Assembly: GCA_964493205.1 (NCBI GenBank)
Contig: CAZBMJ010000004.1
Span: forward strand, 23,111 to 87,110
Source of the DNA: CAZBMJ01 sp964493205
Lineage (GTDB): Bacteria; Myxococcota; UBA727; JABDBI01
Length of the DNA stretch: 64,000 nt
Direction: 5' to 3'
Within the stretch, counting starts at the first letter, position 1; each line of letters begins with the position of its first letter. The position numbers and the translations under genes are program-made. Below are positions 25,426 through 34,557 of this stretch, piece after piece. The notes beneath the pieces were generated by a model, which was not told where the DNA came from, made no database searches, and worked only from the letters and a program-made list of their open reading frames with translations.

Positions 25426-26721
25426 TTAGGGCTCACTATTCCAAGTTTGTAGGGTTTTTTGTAAATCAGCCATAAAAATATCTGCTGTAGCACCGTCAAT
25501 TAAGCGATGGTCAAAAGACAAACTTAATAAACCAGTATTTCTAATGGCAATAGTATCTTGACCGTCTATTTCTATTACTTGTACACTTTTTTTAATTTGA
25601 CCAACACCTAAAATTGCTACTTGAGGCTGATTAATAATAGGAGTACCGATAATAGCTCCATAATTACCAGGATTTGTAATGGTAAAACTGCCTCCAGAAA
25701 GCTCATCTGGTTTAATCTTTTTAGTTCGCACACGCGTACTTAAATCATTAATAGTATGGGCTAAACCTCGCAAACTTTGTTTATCCGCATGTTTAATAAC
25801 TGGCACCATCAGCCCAGGTTCAGGCTGTTCTATAGACACAGCAATACCTAAATGCACTTCTTGCTTAAAAATAATCTTATCTTGTGTAAGAGAAGCATTT
25901 ATATAAGGGTGACGACGCAAAACTTGGCATACTGCTGCAGCTAAAAAAGTTGTATAAGTTAAAGACACACCTTCTTGAGCCTTAAAGCTTTCTTTATACT
26001 TAGCTCTTATTTTATCGATGTTAGTATAATCTATTTCAAAAAAAGTTGTCACATGAGCACTAGTTTTTCTAGAAGCTATCATGTTGTCAATAATAGCTTT
26101 TCTCATGCTTGATATGGGCCTTGATTCTTCTTTTTGCCCTACAGAAAAATCTACTTTAAAAGAGCTTATTGGATTATCATTAGATTTTGGTACAGACAAA
26201 CGATTATCTAAATAATCCAAAAGATCTTTTTTAGAAACTCTTCCAGCAATGCCACTACCATTTATGTTACCAAGCTCACTTTCAGTAACATTTTTCTCTG
26301 AGGCAATTTTTTTCACTAAGGGGGAGAAAAACTTAGACATATCTGGGCTAGTATCTTGTTTAATTTCTTGAGTTTGAGACTGCATTGAACAAGCTTTGAC
26401 TTCTGTTTTAACTTCTATTTTAGGAACAGGGGTGGCTTCTAAAACAGCTGTAGTTACTGGTTTTGCAGCAATTACAGATTCACCTTTTTCACCCACTTGT
26501 CCTAAGACACTTCCTACAGCAACTGTTTCTGAAGCCTTCACCAAAATATTTACCAATACTCCATCACAAGGAGCAGGAATTTCGGCTTCTACTTTGTCTG
26601 TTGAAATAAGAAGTACATTTTCGTCTTTTTTAACACTATCGCCAACTTCTTTGAGCCATTTAACAATGGTTCCTTCAGCAATGGATTCTCCAAGCTGGGG
26701 CATGATTATATTTTGGGCCAT
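25426..26721 (-). CDS. odhB: 2-oxo acid dehydrogenase E2 (probably 2-oxoglutarate type)
   Basis: A 431-aa dihydrolipoyl acyltransferase. The N-terminal lipoyl domain carries the lipoylated lysine in LLISTDKVEAEIPAP (Lys43). A variable linker follows, then a peripheral-subunit-binding domain near 125-165 (SPLVKKIASEKNVTESELGN) and the catalytic domain with SFDHRLIDGA (His405). It transfers acyl groups to CoA and forms the complex core with E1 and E3 (Lpd at 31136). No E1 gene is in the window, so succinyl versus branched-chain specificity is not certain. Confidence 0.88.
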   Translation of the reverse strand: MAQNIIMPQLGESIAEGTIVKWLKEVGDSVKKDENVLLISTDKVEAEIPAPCDGVLVNILVKASETVAVGSVLGQVGEKGESVIAAKPVTTAVLEATPVPKIEVKTEVKACSMQSQTQEIKQDTSPDMSKFFSPLVKKIASEKNVTESELGNINGSGIAGRVSKKDLLDYLDNRLSVPKSNDNPISSFKVDFSVGQKEESRPISSMRKAIIDNMIASRKTSAHVTTFFEIDYTNIDKIRAKYKESFKAQEGVSLTYTTFLAAAVCQVLRRHPYINASLTQDKIIFKQEVHLGIAVSIEQPEPGLMVPVIKHADKQSLRGLAHTINDLSTRVRTKKIKPDELSGGSFTITNPGNYGAIIGTPIINQPQVAILGVGQIKKSVQVIEIDGQDTIAIRNTGLLSLSFDHRLIDGATADIFMADLQKTLQTWNSEP

Positions 26722-27034
26722 AAATACCTCTTAAATTTTAAAAGATATAATGTGTTTCATATCACGAGTCGTCAATATGAATTATACGCTATTGTTTGCT
26801 TATTTTTTCTATGACTTTTTTATCTATTGGTTAAAAAGGCTTTGGTTATTAGGTTGCTGAACTATAAATCTAGCTACTGCATGGCTTACTAAATCTGTAC
26901 CATGATTTGTTCATCAGATAAAATAATAGCAATTTTACCACCAAGCAAAATTTTCCCATCAAAAATACCTTATTGACAGGCCTCAAGTAAAGAATAATAA
27001 TATATTATTATATTTAAATATAAAGAGCCAAATA
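26722..27034. other. intergenic region with a probable gene remnant
   Basis: A 313-bp AT-rich gap carrying the odhB leader on the left and the leader of the ankyrin-metallopeptidase gene on the right. On the minus strand two open stretches in different frames read GIFDGKILLGGKIAIILSDE (about 26890-26970) and HGTDLVSHAVARFIVQQPNN (ending at TAG 26824). Their protein-like composition suggests a frameshifted fragment of a lost gene that I cannot identify. Confidence 0.35.
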
Positions 27035-28540
27035 ATGATTATAAGAAAATACCTCCATATACAAATTATTACTATATTATTTTTAACTTATAAAGCATTT
27101 TCAACAAACATTATTGTTCAAGAAGAAAATGAACTTCATAAGGCTGTACGTGAAGGTAATAAAGAAAAAATAGAACATATCATTAAAGAATTCCCTCATT
27201 TTTTAAATCAAATTGCTAACTGTAAAGTTTTTGCTAATGCAGAGTATTCTCCTCTTGGTATTGCTTGTTCCTCATATCATAAAAACTATGATCAAAATTT
27301 TGTTACTATTATCAGGTTATTGCTTTCCTATGATGCAGATCCAAACGTAGGAACTCTTTATTGCTATAGAATGAATATTTTTTCATTTTTTATTTTTCGT
27401 TATTATGAATTTGTAAATGAAATTTGTAATTATATAGATAAAGTGGATGTCAACAGACAGGATTTTGATAATCGCACTGCCCTTCATTACTCAGTTACAA
27501 GAAACCTGCCCTATATTACGAAAGCTCTTTTACAATATAAAGCAGATCCTAATGCTCTAGCCGCTGAGTCTCTTTTCTCTTCGCGAAAAATTGCCCCTTT
27601 ACATATTGCAGCCTCAACAGGCTATGATAGATGCGCAGAAATATTGCTTGAGTTTAATGCAGATCCTAACCTATATGCAGTAAATCCATTAATACATCTT
27701 AGTGCTTTTAGTGACGAAGAAGAACTTACACCTTTTCAAATGGCATTAGAAAAAGGTCATAATAAAATTACATCTATTATTTGTGAACATACAAAAAATA
27801 ATAATAATACTCTCACAGCAACACTTAAAAATTCTCGAGTAGCTAGTATTTTTGCCCAAAAAGGATATTCAACCCTCGAGTTACAATGCAAAGAAACCAT
27901 CACTAAAAATAGTAATGATAGTCACGAAATTGTTCTTCCTTGCGGTTTAAAAGCCTATACATCAAATGAAACACTTAAAGATACATGTCAAAAAGCATTT
28001 GATAAATTATACGTTGATTCAGAAAAACTAGCTGTCTATAGCTATATTCTGCCTATTTTAGAGTACAGTAAAGTTTTGGCAGAAAAAAAACCGTCATTTG
28101 GTATATATTTTATTAAAGATAAGTTTGCTGGCGGTTATAATTTTGACACAAAAAATGCTATCTATCTTAATGAAGAACAAGTTAATAAATCTAGCGTAAT
28201 TCAACATGTGGTACTTCATGAACTTGTGCATGCCTGCGTAGATCTAAAACATAACAAATATTGCGAACCTAAAAACGATGATTTTAAGATTGCTATACAA
28301 AAAGATATTCAAGCGGGGTCTATTAAAAATAACCATATTATAGAAGATTTATTTGAACAAGTAAGTAGCTATCCAGAAACTCAACATATTGCTGAATATT
28401 TAGCACGCACATTGCAAGGAATGTATGATTACAATCTTTCACATCCTTCTTTAAGCATTAAAGAGTTTGAAGAGCATTTTAACCTAGTATTTCCAAATAC
28501 TTTTAAGCTCTTAAAAGAATTTGGCATTTTAGAACTCTAA
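27035..28540 (+). CDS. exported ankyrin-repeat protein with HELVH metallopeptidase domain
   Basis: A 501-aa protein with a Sec signal (IQIITILFLTYKAFS, cleavage near residue 23). Residues about 30-245 contain ankyrin repeats, e.g. NELHKAVREGNKEKIEHIIK, RTALHYSVTRNLPYITKALL and APLHIAASTGYDRCAEILLE. The C-terminal part has the zinc-protease motif HELVH at residues 395-399, with downstream acidic residues (IIEDLFEQ and IAEYLA) that may give the third ligand. Ankyrin plus exported metallopeptidase is an arrangement typical of host-targeted effectors; that role is inference. ATG 27035 has only a weak Shine-Dalgarno. Confidence 0.78.
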   Translation: MIIRKYLHIQIITILFLTYKAFSTNIIVQEENELHKAVREGNKEKIEHIIKEFPHFLNQIANCKVFANAEYSPLGIACSSYHKNYDQNFVTIIRLLLSYDADPNVGTLYCYRMNIFSFFIFRYYEFVNEICNYIDKVDVNRQDFDNRTALHYSVTRNLPYITKALLQYKADPNALAAESLFSSRKIAPLHIAASTGYDRCAEILLEFNADPNLYAVNPLIHLSAFSDEEELTPFQMALEKGHNKITSIICEHTKNNNNTLTATLKNSRVASIFAQKGYSTLELQCKETITKNSNDSHEIVLPCGLKAYTSNETLKDTCQKAFDKLYVDSEKLAVYSYILPILEYSKVLAEKKPSFGIYFIKDKFAGGYNFDTKNAIYLNEEQVNKSSVIQHVVLHELVHACVDLKHNKYCEPKNDDFKIAIQKDIQAGSIKNNHIIEDLFEQVSSYPETQHIAEYLARTLQGMYDYNLSHPSLSIKEFEEHFNLVFPNTFKLLKEFGILEL

Positions 28541-28653
28541 ATTTTATAAATCCTCAATATTTGTTCAAATCTAACTACTTAATTTCATTAATTAATTTTA
28601 CTTTTTTTATCAAATTAGTTTAGATTTTAAAAAACATATTTTTGGGGGAAAAA

Positions 28654-30387
28654 ATGTTTAAAAAAATCTTTTCATTATCTTTTTTACTAACAAGCATGCT
28701 GCAAGCTATGCCTACACAACAAAAAATAAGTTTAGAACTTCCTAAAAACATAAATATTCAAAGTCAAGAACATAAAGACATTGCTAAAGCGTTATTGTCA
28801 TTGCAGCTCTATGAGGACAGCAAAGATAAAAATATAGTTTATTATGTGCCACCATTTAGGCCTTATGTCTTTGATCAAGGTTCTGCTGGCGGCTTAAGAA
28901 ATATGCGCCTCGTAGAGCATTTTGATGATTGCATAGAGATTCTAAATAATCTTAAGAGTGATGCTTATAAAAATTTACCGTGGATGAAAGAAAGGGTAAG
29001 TTATATCGATGACCAAATTAAATATACTCAACAAAGAATATCTTTTTTTGAAGAAAAGTTAGCAGAAGCTATGTTAATAGAGCGCAAAGATATGGTTGAA
29101 AAAATATCAGCTATAATTTTAGAAAAAAAGAATGAAATACAAAGGCTTAAGGAAGAAATAAAAACTCTCGAAGAACAACACATAATTTCACAAATAGACT
29201 TAGCAGCCATGTATTTGCGTATGGCAGGCGGCAAATTTGATTTAAAAACTTATAATACAACTGCTGAACTTATTGCGGCTTTTAGTGATTCTTTGGCAAG
29301 CGCTGATAATTCGTATGTGGGATTTTTTAGCATGAGTGTCTATGCTGGTTTTACTGAAGAACAACTAGAAACTCTTTCAAAATACAAAATGCTTGTTCCT
29401 GATAAAAAAATTGTCATTATGCCAGCTACTGATTTTAACTTTACAGCCCTAACCGATACAGCCAAAGAAAATAACCAAGTAAAATCTGTAAAAATGTTTG
29501 GCGATGCAAAAGGTGCTGGTGATTATACCGGAGCTAACATAACTTTTGATCTAACCGTTGCTGGTGCAAGAGCCCTAGGCATGTATTTAGAGCCATTTAT
29601 TGTGCCTATTGCTATTAATGCAGCCACTAACTTTCAAATGGAGCCATTTGAAGCAGTATTAAAATGCGATTTTAGTGCAGGTTATTCAGTAAAAGGCAGA
29701 TCTGACATAAAAGATGGTTTAGTAATATTTGATAACGATCTTACTAATCAAATCAGAACTCATGATGAATCTAGAGGCGCTTGTAATGTTGAAATGATTT
29801 CTGGTGATAGAAACTCTGCTCATTTAACAGCTCTACAAGAATTAGAAAAAGTTTATGAAGGAGTGAGGCTAAGAAGAACCACTTTGAGTGAACAACAAAA
29901 AAACCAATATTATACTGGGATAGTTAGCGATTTAACAAATAAGCAACATGAAGAGCGTAAGGATGAATCTTCATCTATTTCTCTTATTTATGCCTATGCA
30001 AACTTAGGCATAGAAGGATTGGCTGTGCAAGCTTTATCTGAAGCTTCTAACTTTTATTGGCATACAAGAATAGAAGATGTGGAAAATTTATCCACAGTAA
30101 AGTTTGAAAAACGTATTAAGTTACAAGGCCATGAAACTTTACGACAAGATTGGCCCACAAATATATGCCTTTATTATAATATCAACAAAAGAGCTTATGA
30201 CCGTTGCACAAAAAATGGGGAACATGAAGCCCAAGGCGTTGTAGAAGCTAGTGATAAAGCGTTAAATTCTTCAAGTTGTACTAAAGAAGATAAATCACTA
30301 GAATGCGGCAAAAAACGTAAACTTAACCTAGAACAACAGCCAATACTCCCTGAAGAGCCTCGCAAAAAAGATAACTACTTGTTGTAG
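28654..30387 (+). CDS. exported coiled-coil protein, unrecognised
   Basis: A 577-aa protein. ATG 28654 is preferred over an in-frame TTG at 28642 because GGGGG lies just upstream of the ATG. The signal MFKKIFSLSFLLTSMLQAM is cleaved near residue 19. A coiled coil spans about residues 105-180; the middle part is probably a globular domain (VAGARALGMYLEPFIVPIAI). The tail (residues 551-577) is highly charged and contains KKRK, like a eukaryotic nuclear-localisation signal, within GKKRKLNLEQQ. It follows the ankyrin-metallopeptidase gene on the same strand. I do not recognise the family; an effector role is conjecture. Confidence 0.65.
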   Translation: MFKKIFSLSFLLTSMLQAMPTQQKISLELPKNINIQSQEHKDIAKALLSLQLYEDSKDKNIVYYVPPFRPYVFDQGSAGGLRNMRLVEHFDDCIEILNNLKSDAYKNLPWMKERVSYIDDQIKYTQQRISFFEEKLAEAMLIERKDMVEKISAIILEKKNEIQRLKEEIKTLEEQHIISQIDLAAMYLRMAGGKFDLKTYNTTAELIAAFSDSLASADNSYVGFFSMSVYAGFTEEQLETLSKYKMLVPDKKIVIMPATDFNFTALTDTAKENNQVKSVKMFGDAKGAGDYTGANITFDLTVAGARALGMYLEPFIVPIAINAATNFQMEPFEAVLKCDFSAGYSVKGRSDIKDGLVIFDNDLTNQIRTHDESRGACNVEMISGDRNSAHLTALQELEKVYEGVRLRRTTLSEQQKNQYYTGIVSDLTNKQHEERKDESSSISLIYAYANLGIEGLAVQALSEASNFYWHTRIEDVENLSTVKFEKRIKLQGHETLRQDWPTNICLYYNINKRAYDRCTKNGEHEAQGVVEASDKALNSSSCTKEDKSLECGKKRKLNLEQQPILPEEPRKKDNYLL

Positions 30388-30429
30388 GAATATACAGATA
30401 AAAATACAGTGCGGCAAAAAATAGATAAT

Positions 30430-31143
30430 CTAAATTTTGCTGAATTTTAAAGTTAAGCCAAAGTTGGAAGCCACATTTTTACTAATACAGCGCCAAATAG
30501 ATTCATAGTTTGGCAAGTCTTGATCTAAATCGTTAAAAATTTCTTTCATAGTGATCACACCACAACCTTTAAGGCCACAAGGAGTAATGTGTTTGACATA
30601 TGGTGCGTAGTCAATATCGATATTAAATGCAAAACCATGTTTTGTAACGCCATTACTTAAGCCCACGCCAATGGCAATAAGTTTTTTAAGCTTAACTAAA
30701 TTATTTTCATAGGTTTTAACCCATATGCCGCTTTTACCTGGTAATAATAAAGCATTAGTAATGCCTAATTCAAAACAAGAACTAAGCAATGCATTTTGCA
30801 AATTTTTCATATAAAAACTAACGTCTATGCTAGTAGCACCAACATTTTTAAGTTTAATAATGGGGTAACCTACTAATTGCCCTGGACCATGAAAAGTAAC
30901 ATCACCACCTCTATCAGCTTCACACAAAGCAATATTATCAGCTAAAATATTTTTCTCACAACTGATAATATTTGTATGGCCATGCTGGCGAGTATAAGTT
31001 ATCACCGGCTTATATTCTAAAAACATTAAAAAATTGGGGCCACTATCAGCTTGCAAGGCATTATGATGCTCACGCATAAGCGCTAAACTTTTCTCATAGT
31101 CTTGGTTGGCCCCATAAAATTGGGTTTCTAATACTTTATCCAT
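30430..31143 (-). CDS. lipB: octanoyltransferase LipB
   Basis: A 237-aa lipoyl(octanoyl)transferase that moves octanoate from ACP to the lipoyl lysine of target proteins. ATG 31143 overlaps the lpd stop by eight bases, giving translational coupling; longer frames run inside lpd and are rejected. Family motifs are RGGDVTFHGPGQLVGYPII, the lysine in KKLIAIGVGLSNGVTKHGFA and the catalytic cysteine in ITPCGLKGCGV. It completes the lipoate pathway with LipA. Confidence 0.94.
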   Translation of the reverse strand: MDKVLETQFYGANQDYEKSLALMREHHNALQADSGPNFLMFLEYKPVITYTRQHGHTNIISCEKNILADNIALCEADRGGDVTFHGPGQLVGYPIIKLKNVGATSIDVSFYMKNLQNALLSSCFELGITNALLLPGKSGIWVKTYENNLVKLKKLIAIGVGLSNGVTKHGFAFNIDIDYAPYVKHITPCGLKGCGVITMKEIFNDLDQDLPNYESIWRCISKNVASNFGLTLKFSKI

Positions 31144-32530
31144 GTATAGCTTGGTCAGTAGCGCCCAGTGCTGCTTCATAAATAGCTTCATACAATGTTG
31201 GGTGGGCATGAACAACATCAGCAATATCATCAATAGTAGCTTGCATTTGCATGGCGAAGGCTGGTTCAGCTAATAATTCTGTGGCTTGTGGCCCTATTAT
31301 ATGCACACCCAAAATTTCGCCATATTTTTTATCGCAAATAAATTTAACAAAACCTCGCGTTTTACCTAAAATTGCCGCTTTGCCATTTCTGATAAAATCA
31401 AACTTGCTTACTTTTATATCAAGGCCTCTTGCTTTTGCTTCATTTTCTGTAAGTCCCGACCATGCAACTGGTGGTTCTGAGTAAACACAAGAAGGAGTAT
31501 GGTCATAATTTAAAATATTAGTTTTTTTGCCAGCCATGTGATTAGCAGCTATTAAACCTTCCTTAGACGCCACATGAGCGAGCCAAGGCGTATTAACACA
31601 ATCACCAATGGCATAAATATTACTTTCGTCAGTTTGCATACATTGGTTAATTTTAACAAAGCCTTTATCAAGAACTACTTTAGTATTCTCAAGCCCCATA
31701 GCACTAGTAAGTGGTGTTCTACCAATACTTACTAAAACATATTCACTACTGATTTCCATTTTTTTGTTATCTTGAGTAAAAACAGTTTTAACTTCTTTGG
31801 TTTTAGCATCAAGCTTATCTACCGAGGCAGAGGTATAGAAAACTACGCCTTGTTTTTCTAGTTGAAATTTAAGTTCTTTAATGCAATCTTCATCAGCCAT
31901 GGATAAAATATTGGGCATATATTCAATTACACTAACTTTAGTTCCAAAGCGCACAAAAATAGAGGCAAACTCAATACCAATCACACCGCCACCTACAATA
32001 GTAAGTGAGCTTGGAATATGATCTAAATCAAGAATAGTATCTGACGTTAATATTTTTTTATCTGGTTTATCGCCACAGCAAGGCAAATTTTTTGGTTTTG
32101 AACCAACTGCCAATAAAATATTTTTGGTTTTTAGCACTTCTTTCTTAGGGCCATCAACGCTTACGGTGTTTTTGTCCACCAATGAGCCAAAGCCGCTAAA
32201 TACATCAATTTTATTAGTTTTCATCAAATGAGCAACACCAAAGGCATTGGTGCCAACAACTTTATTTTTATATTTTTGAATTTCTGACCAATCAATGCTT
32301 ACACCAGAAGTTTTTATACCTATTAAAGAAGCATGTTTGATCTCATCATAGGTATCAGCAGCGTGTAGCAATGCTTTAGTGGGTATACACCCTCTATGCA
32401 AACAGGTTCCACCCAAAGCTTTGTCTTTTTCCACTATGGCAGTACTTAAACCTAAAGACGCAGCTCTTGCAGCTGCCACATATCCACCAGGACCGGAACC
32501 TATAACTACTAAATCATATTGCTTAGACAT
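31136..32530 (-). CDS. lpd: dihydrolipoyl dehydrogenase (E3)
   Basis: A 464-aa flavoprotein that reoxidises the E2 lipoyl arm with NAD+. It has the FAD dinucleotide motif GSGPGGYVAAARAASLG, the redox pair C43/C48 in GGTCLHRGCIPTK, the NAD motif VGGGVIGIEFASIF and the catalytic His443 in HAHPTLYEA. AGGAGA precedes the ATG. It serves the E2 encoded at 25426 and is co-transcribed with lipB. Confidence 0.96.
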   Translation of the reverse strand: MSKQYDLVVIGSGPGGYVAAARAASLGLSTAIVEKDKALGGTCLHRGCIPTKALLHAADTYDEIKHASLIGIKTSGVSIDWSEIQKYKNKVVGTNAFGVAHLMKTNKIDVFSGFGSLVDKNTVSVDGPKKEVLKTKNILLAVGSKPKNLPCCGDKPDKKILTSDTILDLDHIPSSLTIVGGGVIGIEFASIFVRFGTKVSVIEYMPNILSMADEDCIKELKFQLEKQGVVFYTSASVDKLDAKTKEVKTVFTQDNKKMEISSEYVLVSIGRTPLTSAMGLENTKVVLDKGFVKINQCMQTDESNIYAIGDCVNTPWLAHVASKEGLIAANHMAGKKTNILNYDHTPSCVYSEPPVAWSGLTENEAKARGLDIKVSKFDFIRNGKAAILGKTRGFVKFICDKKYGEILGVHIIGPQATELLAEPAFAMQMQATIDDIADVVHAHPTLYEAIYEAALGATDQAIHG

Positions 32531-32591
32531 ATAAAAATTCTCCTATTTAGTTGATCTTCATAGGAGTTTTACAAAATAAACAAAAGATAGG

Positions 32592-32762
32592 TTACTTAAG
32601 TTTTACTTCTTTAAATTCTACATGCTGACGAGCTTTTGGATCATATTTTTTTAATACAAGTTTCTCTTTTGAGGTTTTTTTATTTTTTTGAGTAACATAA
32701 AAATAACCATTTTTTAAACTAGATTCCATTTTAACTGTTTCGCGACTGCCTTTTTTGGCCAT
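32592..32762 (-). CDS. rpmG: ribosomal protein L33
   Basis: A 56-aa protein, MAKKGSRETVKMESSLKNGY then FYVTQKNKKTSKEKL and a basic tail ending in KEVKLK. It is a 50S subunit protein. It lacks the paired CxxC motifs of zinc-binding L33, so it is the zinc-independent form. It lies directly downstream of tRNA-Lys on the same strand, with which it is probably co-transcribed. Confidence 0.92.
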   Translation of the reverse strand: MAKKGSRETVKMESSLKNGYFYVTQKNKKTSKEKLVLKKYDPKARQHVEFKEVKLK

Positions 32763-32796
32763 AATAACCTCTTTTTTATTCTACTATAACATTTAT

Positions 32797-32872
32797 TGGT
32801 GGGCCCGGAGGGAATCGAACCTTCAACCGCCGGATTAAGAGTCCATTGCTCTACCAATTGAGCTACGAGCCC
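32797..32872 (-). tRNA. tRNA-Lys (anticodon CTT)
   Basis: On the minus strand GGGCTCG pairs with CGGGCCC as the acceptor stem, followed by A and an encoded CCA. The D-arm reads AGCTCAATTGGTAGAGCA, the anticodon loop CTCTTAA (anticodon CTT), and the T-arm contains GGTTCGATTCC. It is complete at 76 nt. An ATPase island lies directly upstream. Confidence 0.95.
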
Positions 32873-32915
32873 TTTAAAAACATCTTTTTATGGCTAATGA
32901 AAAGATAGATAACTG

Positions 32916-34349
32916 TCAATGAGGGCCGATTACATCCCTCATATGCAGTAAATCCTCAAAAGAAATAAGATGACTAAAAAAATTTTCAGCTTTGATATTG
33001 CTAGATAATTCGCCCTCATATATCAATACAGGACGCACTGATGTTGTTTTTGGAATTTTTATCTTGTGAATTTTTTCTTTAACCTCATCAATCACACTCA
33101 ATGGAATTTGTTTACGAAACTTAATTTCACAGATATACAACGTGTGACGTGTTTGAATTAACAGATCAATTTGGCATGCTTGCGTTCTTTGGGTGTTATG
33201 TTGAAAGTAAGGTGATATACTTAGAACAGAGCTGGGTGAGATTTGCAACAGCCGTTGGAGAGCGTTTAAATTGCTTAAAACTAGGTTTTCAAATTGCAAA
33301 CCTATAATGCTTAACCATCCAGGTAGCTCCTCTAAGTGTAGATCGCGGTAAACACCCTGCTCAATCAATTGCTTTTTTGGCTCAATATAATTGAGATAAA
33401 AACGAAGATAATTGTCTTTAAGACGGTATTTATAAAGTTTGGCTCTTTTGACAGTTCCGTTGTATACATAGTCTCGAGCAAGGAAACCTGACTGTTGCAA
33501 TGTAGTAAGCATCTTACTAAATCCTCCTGTTTGGGTAACAGCAAGCCTTTTACAGATTTCTGTTTGTTCAAGAGCGCTATGTGATAAAACTTGGACAATC
33601 CTTTTATAATCGTTTGCACGACGAGAAAACATATCCACAAAAATTTTATCAAACTCCTCTACTAAAATTCCGCCCTTGCTAAAACACATTCTCTTAATAT
33701 TTTGTTCAGCAGTTTGTTCTGGCTGAATTTCTTCCAAATATCTGGGAATTCCACCTGTTACACATAATATTTTGAATTTTTCATAAGATGAAACCATTCT
33801 ATTTCCCCAAAACTTATTAGCATCATAAAGGGGCATTTCCTCCAAATTTATAGTTAAGGAGACCCTCCCCATGAATCCTTTGTCATTGAGAATATTATCC
33901 TGTATCCATGAAGATACAGAACCACAAAGAACAAGAATCAATTCGTGGTTCTTTTTGAATTTTGTATCCCAGACTCCCTTTAGTTTTGCAGGAAAATCTT
34001 GATCTCGACCTGCCATCCAAGATATTTCATCTAGAAAAATAATAACGCGCCCACTAGATGTCAGTCCGGCTAATGTGGTAAAAGCATGATTCCAATTCTC
34101 AAATTTCATTGCAGGTATATTGAATCTAAGACCCATCAGTTCGCCAAAGTGAGCAAGTTGATCCTGGTTAGTGAGCTCTTCCCTAGGGGCTAAACCATAA
34201 AATTCAATAAAACGAGTACGTTCGCCAAAATACTCAATTAACGTGCTTTTTCCAATACGGCGGCGGCCGCAGCATACAATTATGCCTGCAACCTTTCGTT
34301 TTTTAAACTCTTTTAGCTGAGCTAATTCCTCTTCACGGCCAATAAACAT
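32916..34349 (-). CDS. AAA-type ATPase with C-terminal DUF234-like nuclease-fold domain
   Basis: A 477-aa protein. ATG 34349 is chosen because AGAGGA lies nine bases upstream and FIGREEELAQL, the usual beginning of the family, follows. The P-loop is GRRRIGKST near residues 28-36, Walker B is IIFLDEISW, and there is a winged-helix segment in the middle. The C-terminal part has IDLLIQTRHTLYICEIKF, the D...E-x-K arrangement of PD-(D/E)XK folds. Such ATPases are common in archaea and in scattered bacteria, with unknown cellular roles. It sits beside tRNA-Lys and diverges from two related ATPases. Confidence 0.82.
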   Translation of the reverse strand: MFIGREEELAQLKEFKKRKVAGIIVCCGRRRIGKSTLIEYFGERTRFIEFYGLAPREELTNQDQLAHFGELMGLRFNIPAMKFENWNHAFTTLAGLTSSGRVIIFLDEISWMAGRDQDFPAKLKGVWDTKFKKNHELILVLCGSVSSWIQDNILNDKGFMGRVSLTINLEEMPLYDANKFWGNRMVSSYEKFKILCVTGGIPRYLEEIQPEQTAEQNIKRMCFSKGGILVEEFDKIFVDMFSRRANDYKRIVQVLSHSALEQTEICKRLAVTQTGGFSKMLTTLQQSGFLARDYVYNGTVKRAKLYKYRLKDNYLRFYLNYIEPKKQLIEQGVYRDLHLEELPGWLSIIGLQFENLVLSNLNALQRLLQISPSSVLSISPYFQHNTQRTQACQIDLLIQTRHTLYICEIKFRKQIPLSVIDEVKEKIHKIKIPKTTSVRPVLIYEGELSSNIKAENFFSHLISFEDLLHMRDVIGPH

Positions 34350-34480
34350 TTTGTTAAATCCTCTTGATTTATTTTGACTTAAAAATAACATATTGATTAT
34401 TTCTAGTCAATTTTTTCCATGAAAATAAGAACTTGAAAATGACAAAAAGCTTCTCCATTAGCGAGTGTTTAAAAAAAATT

Positions 34481-34557
34481 GGCGTACAAATTCTTTACTT
34501 TTACATGAAAATGGCGTACAAATTCACTAATAACACATGAAAATGGCGCAAATTATG
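34481..34557 (+). repeat. 32-bp tandem repeats before the first DUF4143 ATPase
   Basis: The motif GGCGTACAAATTC recurs at 34481, 34513 and, shortened to GGCGCAAATT, at 34545, a 32-bp period, with CATGAAAAT preceding copies two and three. The last copy overlaps the start of the ATPase gene. These are possible iteron-like binding sites or remnants of repeated insertion. Confidence 0.75.
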
